Of a stretch of 64,000 nucleotides of DNA, positions 21,288 through 30,142 are shown one piece after another. Numbering within the stretch: position 1 is the stretch's first letter; each line of letters opens with the position of its first letter. Source of the DNA: Tilletia caries. Its lineage: Eukaryota > Basidiomycota > Exobasidiomycetes > Tilletiales > Tilletiaceae. The stretch spans positions 186,001-250,000 of the forward strand of contig JALUTQ010000038.1 in the NCBI GenBank assembly GCA_032718865.1. Direction: 5' to 3'. A program made the position numbers and the translations under genes. The notes beneath the pieces were generated by a model. The model was not told where the DNA came from and searched no databases. It worked only from the letters and a program-made list of their open reading frames with translations.

Positions 21288-22982
21288 ATGGCCGACGCGA
21301 CCACCCTCCAACGAAACAAGCTGACCGGCTACGTCGGCTTCGCAAACCTCCCCAACCAGGTACACCGCAAGTCCGTCCGCAAGGGCTTCAACTTCACCGT
21401 CATGGTCGTAGGTGAGTTACCACTCTCTTTGCTCTTTTCGCAACAGGAGGGGCCCCCGTCAGGCGGTCACACTCGTAACACGGTTGCATTCATCGGGGCG
21501 TGTCCCTCTCTGTAAGCGGGGCGGGCGCATACATGCTATTCAGCAGTGACTGGAATGCGATTGTATGCGCCCCATCCATGCTGCACCGGTGGATGTGCAC
21601 CGACCCCGCAACTGTCGGAAGGAAACCTGGGCCCATGCGGAAGTGTTACAGCACGGTATCGACTGACTGACTGACTGACTTCCTCCCCCTCTTCTCCATC
21701 CTCAAACAGGCGAGTCCGGTCTCGGCAAGTCCACCCTCGTCAACACCCTCTTCAACACCACCCTCTACCCCCGCAAGGAGGTACCCCCACCACACCAGGA
21801 GCGACCCAAGACTGTCGCCATCGAGAGCATCAGCGCAGGTTAGTGTTCCTCGGCTACATGCTGTGTAAAATGATCTTGTAACTGATGTATCTTGCTCTAT
21901 CTCACACTCACAACCCCCCAGATATCGAGGAGAACGGCGTCCGTCTCCGTCTGACCGTCGTCGACACTCCCGGCTTTGGTGACTTTGTAAACAACGATGG
22001 AAGGTACGTACCAGATGCGACTTCCACCCAAAGCTTGCACAATATTGAGCTAACTTTCTCGTTCTGAAACGACAACAGCTGGAAGCCCATCGTCGACAAC
22101 ATCGAGTCCCGATTCGATGCCTTCCTCGAACAAGAGAACCGCGTCAACCGGGCCAAGATGGTCGACAACCGCGTCCACGCCTGTCTCTACTTCATCCAGC
22201 CCACCGGACACGCCCTCCGACCAATCGACATCGAGTTCATGCGTCGTCTCCACCAGAAGGTCAACCTCATCCCCATCCTCGCAAAGTCAGACACCCTCAC
22301 CGACGAGGAGATCGTCCAGTTCAAGCAGCGTGTCCTCGCCGACATTGCCCACCACAACATCGAGATCTACCACGCTCCCGTCTACAACAACGAGGACGAG
22401 GAGACCATTGCCGAGAACGAGGCCATCGTGGGCAAGATCCCCTTCGCCATCGTCGGTGCCCACCAGGAGATCGACACACCCGACGGTCGTCGTGTCCGCG
22501 GGCGCGCATACCCCTGGGGTGTCATCGAGGTCGACAACGAGGACCACTGCGACTTTGTCAAGCTGCGCCAGATGCTCATCCGCACCCACATGGAGGAACT
22601 CAAAGAGCACACCCACCAAACACTCTACGAGAAGTACCGCTCCGAAAAGCTCTTTGTCATGGGCGTCACCCAGGACCACTCCGTCTTCAAGGAGGTCAAC
22701 CCGCAGGCAAAGCTCATGGAGGAGCGCGCCTTGCACGAGGCCAAGCTCGCCAAGATGGAGAACGAGATGAAGCTCGTCTTCCAGCAAAAGGTGGCCGAGA
22801 AGGAGGCCAAGCTGAAGCAGTCCGAGGAGGAGCTCTACGCCCGTCACAGGGAGATGCGGGAAGCGCTCGAGAAGCAGCGGATGGAGCTCGAGGACAAGAA
22901 GCGGAGACTCGAGAGCGGTCGTCCCTTGACACCCGAGAAGGTCTCCAACCAGAAGAAGAAGGGCTTCTCCCTCCGAAACTAA
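21288..22982 (+). CDS. CDC3: Septin, Cdc3 type
   Basis: Seen: exons 21288-21411, 21710-21838, 21922-22003 and 22079-22982, all in phase, 412 aa. The N-terminus [20 protein letters not shown] is the polybasic lipid-binding lead-in. GTPase motifs: G1 GESGLGKS (42-49), G3 [10 protein letters not shown], and G4 [10 protein letters not shown]. The septin unique element follows ([19 protein letters not shown]). The last 100 residues form a coiled coil ([18 protein letters not shown] onward). Septins polymerise into filaments at the bud neck or septum and scaffold cytokinesis. Paralogue choice: [25 protein letters not shown] and the loss-free C-terminal coil match the Cdc3 group best. Intron 1 (298 nt) contains a GACT tetranucleotide repeat near 21660-21680. 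Convergent with the transporter gene. Confidence 0.93.
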
Positions 22983-23448
22983 AGGATAGGCCCGAAGCAC
23001 CCCTTCTCCCTCAAGACGCGAGGACCCATCTATATTTTTCGCCCGCTTCGTCCCCTCTCCCCCCTCGAGTCCGTTTCTTCTTTCTCTCTTCATTTCATAT
23101 CGTGGTGCAAATTTTCTCCCAAGGTTTGCACTCCGTTTCCCCTTTCGCGCAGGACTCCCCAAGAGCAAGCACCCAAGCTTGTGCTTTCCCTTATCAATTT
23201 TCCTCTCCATTGTGCTGCCCTCTCTTCTTCCGCCCAATTCCACGTTCTTACCTGTTCTTTCTGCTCGATTTCCTCCTTTTTCCTCCTTTCCCCCTTTCCA
23301 ATCTCATGATCTTTGAATGACTATAACTCTGGCAGTACATGGATGGGATAAATCGATGACAATACAGCTGTAGAAGGATGATCCGATCTCAGATCCAGCG
23401 AGAGGGGGGTGACGTGCGATGAAGGCGGAAGAGGGATCCCGACGGGGA
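22983..23448. other. Convergent 3' intergenic region
   Basis: The septin (plus) and transporter (minus) 3' ends face each other. The region is pyrimidine-rich, consistent with 3' UTR and terminator sequence. The large antisense ORF over the septin 3' half is a shadow. Confidence 0.4.
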
Positions 23449-25367
23449 TCAAGCCTGTGCTCCCGAATCCTGACCGGTCGAGCGGCTTGCTGCAGGAGCC
23501 GAGGATGCAGAGCTCGGAGCGTCACCGCTTGCCTGAGGTGGCGGTGCTCCTGGACCTCTCGCCGCAGGCCGTTTGAGCGAGTACGCCTTGATGAAGAAGG
23601 AACCCACCAGCCCCAGCAAAAGGAGTGGCACATACGCCCACCAAATATCCCTCAACGCGTCCGAATGCGCATGCATGACCCTCCTCGCGAGCTCCGGCGG
23701 CTGGATCGCGCTCAACTTGCGCAGGTCGGTCGCTGAGCCCTCTGCCGAGGGCGGGGTGTACTCCGGTATGCCCCGGAGACGCGTGCGGACGGAGGAGGTG
23801 AAGATGGCCCCGCTTATGGCTACGCCGACGGTCCCGGAGAGGACGCGGGTGACGGCGAGGGTTGCGGTGGTTGCGCCTACCTCGCTTTGCGGCATGGCAG
23901 CCATCAGACCTGAAGGTTGGGGGAAATAATGATCAGCCTGACGCCTTTAAGACCACTGGCCTTTACAATCCCCTGGTAGATTTGACTTACCTATCAGAGG
24001 CGTCTGGAAGAGACAGCCCATCCCTAGGGCCGCGACCGCCAGAATGCACTCCTGCACCAGCACTCCGCTCTCCGGCTTTAACAACACAGCCATAAGTATG
24101 TATCCGAACAGCATGACGCTGAATCCGAACCACATCAGCGAGCGGTATCCCTTGAGCCGGACGACGAGGAAGCCAGTCAAGACGTTGATGGCCGAAGAGA
24201 AGAGGGAGAATGGTAGCATCTGTACGCCGGAGAGGGTGGGAGAGGCGCCCGAGACGGCCTGGAAGAACAGAGGCGCATAGTACGTTGTGCCAAAGAAGGG
24301 CACACTCTGAGCAAAGCACGCGAAGAGCATCAAAACCGTACTCGGCGTCTGGAAAAGACGCGGTGGAACAATCGGTCTCCGATCCGTATGGAGCTCCCAC
24401 CAGCCAAAGGCAACAAAGCCAAGTAGACCGAGGCCCAGTCGGAGCATGGTGCCCATTGTCTGCCAGCCTGTCCGGGAGGCCTCTTCGAAGCCGAGGAGGA
24501 CGAGGACGAGGGAGGATACGATGAGGAGGAGTCCGATGGTGTCGAATTCGCGTGCGAGGTCGGAGAGCGTGCGTGGTTTGGTGGGGTTGAGGTTGAGGTG
24601 CTTGTACAGGATCCAGAAGGCGACGGATCCGAATGGAAGATTGATAAGGAAGCTGCGGGTAGCGGAAGAATGGTTAGCAAGCTGGGCACGATTCTTGCGC
24701 CACCCCAGCCGGCGCTGCCCTTCTCAGCTGAGGAAAGTGATTCTGAAGAGGGGACTCACCACCACCGCCATCCGATTGTATCTGCGAGAGCGCCGCCTGC
24801 AAGAGGCCCCATGACGCTAGCCACACCCCAGCACACGCCAATCATGCCCATCACCGACGCGCGTTTCTCAAGTTCGACCAAGTCCGCAACCAATATATTA
24901 ACCAAAGCCAAAATACCACCCCCACCAACGCCCTGGACGCCGCGACTGAAGATAAGGAATGCCATCGTCGGCGCGAGACCGCACATCATGGATCCGAGAA
25001 GGAAGACGACGATGGAGATCCAGAGGAGCGGTTTGCGGCCTGTCAGGTCGGACAGACGGCCGTAGCATGGGGTGAGGGCGGTGCTGGTGAGGAGGTAGGC
25101 TGAGCCTACCCATGCATAGCTGGAGGGTTTGCTGGGCAGGGAGCCTGCGATGGAGGGCAGAGCTGAGGCGACGATGGTTTGATCCAATGCCGCACTGGGT
25201 GGGGAAAGTTCGCAGAGAGAGAGTCCTCGTCAGTCCTGAATATATACTTGAGAAATCGCGCGGGAGCATGGGGAACCCACAGGAAGATGGTCAACAACAG
25301 GCCGGGAAGGACAATCTTCATGTCGTTGGGCGGAATGACATGTTCGTCTACCGCCAACGCGGCCGGC

Positions 25368-25414
<47 letters not shown>

Positions 25415-25585
25415 ACTCCCTTTTGCTAGCGATTTCTGTCCCGGCCTTGCCTGATCGACCTGAGCCTCTTTGTCGCGCTCTTCGGCGGTGAGTAGGGCGA
25501 GATTTTCGAGGGCTTCATCTTCGTTATCGTCGTCGCCGTCAAAGGAGGCGGGGCGAGCGATATCGCGTTTCCAACTGGCGTCCAT
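23449..25585 (-). CDS. MFS transporter, DHA2 family drug:H+ antiporter
   Basis: Seen: exons 25281-25585, 24760-25194, 23991-24652 and 23449-23909, all in phase, 620 aa. After a cytosolic N-terminus with an acidic patch and an Ala-Thr dipeptide run, the 14-helix MFS core begins. It shows the DHA2 signatures LAALDQTIVASALPSI (D1), GRLSDLTGRKPLL (motif A), WGVASVMGPLAGG (motif C) and WRWCFLINLPFG after helix 6. The C-tail is Ala/Ser/Pro-rich. Family: plasma-membrane or vacuolar export of drugs, siderophores, basic amino acids or toxins using the proton gradient; the substrate cannot be read from sequence. The start was chosen at Met 25585 because upstream DNA lacks coding character. Divergent from the Rcr-like gene. 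Confidence 0.9.
25368..25412 (-). repeat. Hexanucleotide microsatellite inside the transporter ORF
   Basis: About eight copies of GTCGCT (plus strand), coding an Ala-Thr dipeptide run in the cytosolic N-terminus of the transporter. The repeat is in frame, so length change would not break the gene. Confidence 0.8.
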
Positions 25586-26206
25586 GGAATCTGTGAGCGG
25601 AGAGGGCCGGAACAAAGTGGGGGGAGAGGATAAGGGAAAGAGTATATAATTATGGAAAGGGATGAGAACGGCCTTCAGCAGATAGATCCTTGGGCGAGTC
25701 CCGACTCCAGAGACAAGGATACATAAGTAGATGGCTCTCTCGTGACAGAAGCTGTAGAAGCGCAATAGCAGTCGCAGACGCCGAACGAGATGGTTGTCGT
25801 CGACGACGAGGCGAGGATGAGAAAGTACATACGGAAGCCCCATGGACGCCATGCACATGCACGCGCGGGACTCGAGCCAGCTTCCCGCATCGCAGGCGCC
25901 GCCTCAGGGCTCGTGGAAAGCACGATGGCCCACGCAAAGTCGCCAGCGCACGACCGCGAGCAGGGCAGCATCAGGGATCCCCACTCCTCATCCTGGTCCT
26001 CCCCTCGTCAAGGTCGGGCCTGCGTGGAATGGCCGATATGGCCGATGGGCGATGGCATCATTCGGCTGTGCGATATCGGGGCTGCCCAATTCTCATCGCT
26101 CATCAGTCATCCAAGCGGGCAGATTGTGAAAGTCAGCTTGCTACTCTTCCACCATCGACTCATCCATCCATCCTGCGCATCCCTGAGCTGACCTCTGCTG
26201 GCAACC
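25586..26206. promoter_or_regulatory. Divergent intergenic region
   Basis: About 620 bp between the transporter (minus) and the Rcr-like gene (plus), holding both promoters. There is a TATATAAT stretch at about 25643, 60 bp upstream of the transporter start. ORFs here are unsupported. Confidence 0.4.
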
Positions 26207-27038
26207 ATGGCGCCCTCGATCTCATCCTCCGATTCCCTGCGCAGTGCACTTCTCCTCGCTAGGCAGTCTACCACCGACGACAGCGACAACTACTGCTCCT
26301 TTTACGGATGCGGACTCGGCGTCGGCGCAAGAGCTGGTATCAGTAAGTGATCAACCTGCTCCCTTTTTGCCAGCTACCAAACAAGCTAACCTGCATCTTG
26401 TCCCTCCTACAGTCGCTGGCATTATTCTCTGTCTACTCGTCCTCGGTTCATTGGCCGCCGGCGTACGCCGAAGGCGGCTACAACGCATGCACCAGGCCAT
26501 ATACGTACAGCAATCCCGGCCCAACGGAGCTGGCAATCCATACGCAGCGGGCTCACTCGGCGGCTATCCTCCTCAGGCCGCTCGCCCTCAAAATCAGTGG
26601 TATGCCGGCCCTCCGCCGGGTACGCCACCGGTCGAGGATTCGCCCTACGCGCCACCATACGGCTATAAGGCACCAGAAGGTGGTCTAGGCAATGGGGATG
26701 CCTCGCCTAATCAATACCCACCACCACCAGGCCCGCCACCAGCAGCAGCGCTATCGAACACGGCTACAGGCCCTCAGTCACAAATGCCATCCTCTGCCGC
26801 CCCTTCAACCGGTCCACTGTCGAACCATCCCACAGGTGGAAGTGCAGCCGCAGCCGCACCAGCATCATCAGAGCCAAATACGACGTCAATGCCAAGCATG
26901 CCGGAGCCTGCAATGTACGCAAATCACACAGGCAACACCAGCGCCATTCCTTCCGTACCGCCTCCAGCGTATCAACCCAACGACTCGAGCGCGCCCAACG
27001 CGACTGTATCGAACAACAACAACACGACGGCGATCTGA
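26207..27038 (+). CDS. Single-pass membrane protein with Pro-rich tail, Rcr-like
   Basis: Seen: exons 26207-26342 and 26413-27038, in phase, 253 aa. A short Ser-rich N-terminus contains NYCSFYGCG, followed by one hydrophobic helix (IIAGIILCLLVLGSLAAGV), a basic stop-transfer (RRRRLQRMHQ) and a long cytosolic tail rich in Pro, Tyr, Gln and Asn (PPAYQP, PPPGPPP). This layout fits the Rcr1/Rcr2 family (chitin synthesis regulation, Congo red resistance), which sort membrane proteins through PY motifs and Rsp5. PPAY near the C-terminus is a potential PY motif. The family assignment rests on layout and short motifs only. Tandem with VPS26 but 455 bp apart. Confidence 0.65.
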
Positions 27039-27493
27039 TGGTTGCCATCATCACGACAACGAACACTTCTATCTTCTCCCGACCCTCTCTCTCTTATTCG
27101 GTTAAAAACATTGCCTTCCGTTTGCCAGGGCCAACATCTCGAGGGATTGTACATATATCGCGCCCGCACCGCCCACTTGCTCGCCCTTGTTATTCCCCCC
27201 CCCCTTCCTTCTCACGCGAACTATATCCCCTTGTAATTTCAGAAACGTGAATGTGACGATTGCAGATGCTCTTGCCGACGTGTGCTGCGTTCTGACTTTC
27301 TGAGGTTGTACACATGCATGCCCGAAATCGGGGAAGGAGTCAGTGCGAGGTTCACTGCTTCATGGGTGGGTCCGACTGCCACGACCACCACCTCATCCGC
27401 ACACAAACCCATCAGTCGACACTTCCGACCCGTGCCCAGCACACGCGCGCGCGCAGCATTCCCATCCTATCCCGCCCTGATCCTGCCCAAATA
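27039..27493. promoter_or_regulatory. Intergenic region between the Rcr-like gene and VPS26
   Basis: It contains the 3' end of the Rcr-like gene and the VPS26 promoter. A C-run lies at about 27196-27206 and a GCGC-alternating stretch (CACGCGCGCGCAG) just upstream of VPS26. I see no gene. Confidence 0.4.
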
Positions 27494-29117
27494 ATGGCGT
27501 CCTTTTTCTCCTTCGCAGCGCCCGTCGACGTCGAGGTGCGACTCGAACATGAGGAAGCCCGGAAGCAGGTCGAAGTCAAGATGGACAAGGACAGGAGGGA
27601 GAAGTGTCCGATCTACTTTGACGGGGAGAACATCAAGGGTCTGGTGAGTCGTCCGCCTCCTTCGAACGTGTGGACTTGTGCTCTCCTTCCGCGGTATGGG
27701 AGCGCAGAGCGTGTATCTGACTTCATTTGTGCGGCCCCTTTTGCCCCCTTCGCTCGCAGGTTAACATCAGGGTACGAGATGGCAAGAAGATCCAGCACGA
27801 GGGCATCAAAGTAGAGTTCATAGGCAGTATCGGTGAGTATTTGGAGACGTACTCAAGGAGCCATGCCTGCCTTTGCGCACGGCTGTACCGCCGACCCCAG
27901 CCCGCTCATGCCCAGCTCAAATCTCCCCTATCCTCTTCTTGCATCGCAAACAGAAATGTTTTACGACCGCGGGAATCACTACGAGTTCCTCACTCTCACA
28001 CAAGAGCTGGCCAGCCCTGGCGAGCTGCGACAGGCGGCGTCGTTCGACTTCGACTTCAAGAATGTCGAGAAGCAGTTCGAAAGCTACAACGGGATCAACG
28101 TCAAGCTAAGGTGAACAGAAGTGCTGCCGAAGCTGGGTCAAACCGATCTGTTGTGATGATCCGCTTCCTGACTCTGCTCCTTTTGCTCCCTTGCCTGCAG
28201 ATATTTTGTGCGCGTGCTCATCAGTCGGAGACTGGCCGATGTCATAAAGGAGCGGGACCTCTGGGTGCACAGCTACCGGATGCCGCCAGATATCAATAAC
28301 GCCATCAAGATGGAGGTCGGAATCGAAGATTGTCTGCACATCGAGTTTGAGTACAACAAATCCAAGTGAGTTTGCGCTAGTCCTCCATCCTCCATCACCA
28401 ACGCCGTCCGGTTTCTGATGTCCAAGATCTTTACTCCGGTCATTCGGATCTACTCATTATCGACTTCCAGGTACCACTTGAAGGATGTCATTGTGGGCAA
28501 GATATACTTCCTCCTCGTCCGCATCAAGATCAAGCACATGGAACTGTCCATCATTCGACGCGAGACCACGGGAACACGTGAGTGACGGATTTGGCTGCTA
28601 CCCGGGGCCCGGAAACTGACCCTTTCGCTCATCCAATCCCGTCTGTTTTTCGCGTTTCCTTCTTCTGGGACGAAAACAGCGCCCAACCAGTACAACGAGT
28701 CCGAGACGATCACCAAGTTTGAGATCATGGACGGCGCACCAGTACGAGGTCAGTTGTCATCATACAGAGCTTTGATCTCCATACAGACGCGCTCTATTGA
28801 CAAGCATATTTACCCACTACCACGTTCCGTTCACACATTCCAGGCGAAACAATTCCGATTCGACTCTTCCTCGGCGGATTCGAGCTGACTCCGACATTTC
28901 GAGATGTGAACAAGAAGTTCAGCACACGGTACTATCTCAACCTCGTCCTGATCGATGAGGAGAACCGGAGATATTTCAAGCAACAGGAGATCACAGTGTT
29001 GTGAGTATTTACGCTTAGAATCCCCGTGCTCCGGGAAAGACGTCTTGCTCAAGTTATGGTCTGACCCAACTTTTCTTCCACTTTGGTTGCTGTTGTAGCC
29101 GCGTTCCAGAAAATTGA
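27494..29117 (+). CDS. VPS26: Retromer subunit VPS26
   Basis: Seen: eight exons, 27494-27643, 27760-27832, 27954-28110, 28201-28365, 28471-28577, 28680-28748, 28844-29000 and 29099-29117; every junction is GT...AG and in phase, 298 aa. The start MASFFSFAAPVDVEVRLEHE, the block VEFIGSI-EMFYDRGNHYEF, and the second-lobe motifs RYFVRVLISRRLADVIKERD, FEYNKSKYHLKDVIVGKIYF, PIRLFLGGFELTPTFRDVNK and STRYYLNLVLIDEENRRYFK are the arrestin-fold VPS26 signature. With Vps35 and Vps29 it forms the retromer that returns cargo from endosomes to the Golgi. The last exon is only 19 nt and codes FRVPEN-stop. Full length for the family. Very confident. Confidence 0.96.
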
Positions 29118-29235
29118 AATGCACTTACGTTCTCTTCGCTTGAGAGTGACTCCCCTATCATGATTCGAGCAACGCATTGATCGTTGTGATGTCGCGTGGA
29201 AAATCGATGTCAAAACAAAGAAAATGCCAAAAAGA

Positions 29236-29319
29236 TGACCACTGCGTGGATCGAACACGCGCATATTGGCGGCGGAAGAGTTTCCTAAAGCCAATGCCTT
29301 ACCACTTGGCTAAGCGGCC
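29236..29319 (-). tRNA. Intron-containing tRNA, anticodon ambiguous
   Basis: Seen: on the minus strand a 7-bp acceptor stem (GGCCGCT with AGTGGTC, two G-U pairs), D-arm with A-box TAGCCAAGTGGT, anticodon stem TTGGC/GCCAA, T-arm GCGTG-TTCGATC-CACGC (B-box) and a downstream TTTTT pol III terminator. Between the two halves of the anticodon stem lie 19 nt, so a 12-nt intron is present. With the intron in the canonical place after base 37, the anticodon is TAG (Leu), but the 5-nt variable loop is class I, unlike any normal tRNA-Leu. Placing the intron upstream of the anticodon gives CCG (Arg), and the body does resemble fungal tRNA-Arg. It marks the edge between host genes and the repeat-rich region. 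Confidence 0.75.
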
Positions 29320-30142
29320 GAAAATAAGTATGATTCTCGGCCACAATCTCAATATATACACGAAATGTAACACCTCTCAGACCGTCACACCGCCAAACGT
29401 TAAATTCACGGCCGAGAGAATGTTGTAACTTGCAAGTGAAAAATTTGTCAAATAGCCCCAATCCTGAGGCGAAATTCCCCAGACTTTAGCATGGGGTTAT
29501 ATCTGTCCCTTAGATTTTTACGGCCGAGAAAAAGTGTTGCAACATCCCTCGAATGAATTCTTCAAAACTCCTTAAAATCTTCTCAAACTTCGCCCGGGGG
29601 CCGGGTGTCCATGTTCTAAGCATCCATCGACGCTCTCAATTTCTCCCAGTTTTCTTTTTTTTTATACATATCATTTGATTGCGGGGGAAATCATTCCTCT
29701 ATCATCTATGTGTGAGGACTGAGGAGGGACAGTGACCAGTGTCAAGGAAGCGCCAATTCCGAGCAAGACTGCTGACTGAGGGTGTGCCGGTACCACATGG
29801 CTGCGCCACGTGCTTCCTTATCTTATCTATTATCTTCGCTCCTTCCTTTTCTCATCACCTCTCTTCCTCTCGGCCGAGAGCCTTCCCTTTGTTCCTCGTC
29901 ACCTTTTCAGCTCTCGCTGCTCTCCCTTGTACTGAAGAACTTCCAGTAACTATTCACTCTGCCTTTCCTTCTTCACACGGCTCGCTGATCAGTACTCTGT
30001 TGGCTGCTAGCCAATACAGAGGGAGCGTCATCTTGTGATGGGTCGATGGGACCTGAGGTGCGATCTCGTGGAGGAGAATAGTCTGTTTGCTCGCCGATGC
30101 AGCTCGTGAATTTGTGCGATGGGCAAGGGAAGAGGATTATGT
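29320..30142. other. Intergenic region without a recognised gene
   Basis: AT-richer than the preceding 29 kb. Similar phrases recur: ACGGCCGAGAGAATGTTGTAAC near 29409 is echoed by ACGGCCGAGAAAAAGTGTTGCAAC near 29520, suggesting decayed repeat copies. No ORF is supported. Confidence 0.35.

Noticed and set aside
22287..23243. 318-aa open frame on the minus strand
   Set aside because: It is the antisense shadow of the septin coding exon (high GC at third positions) and is Leu/Gly-rich without a domain.
29236..29319. Ordinary tRNA-Leu(TAG)
   Set aside because: The variable region is only 5 nt, so the long arm required of tRNA-Leu is absent.
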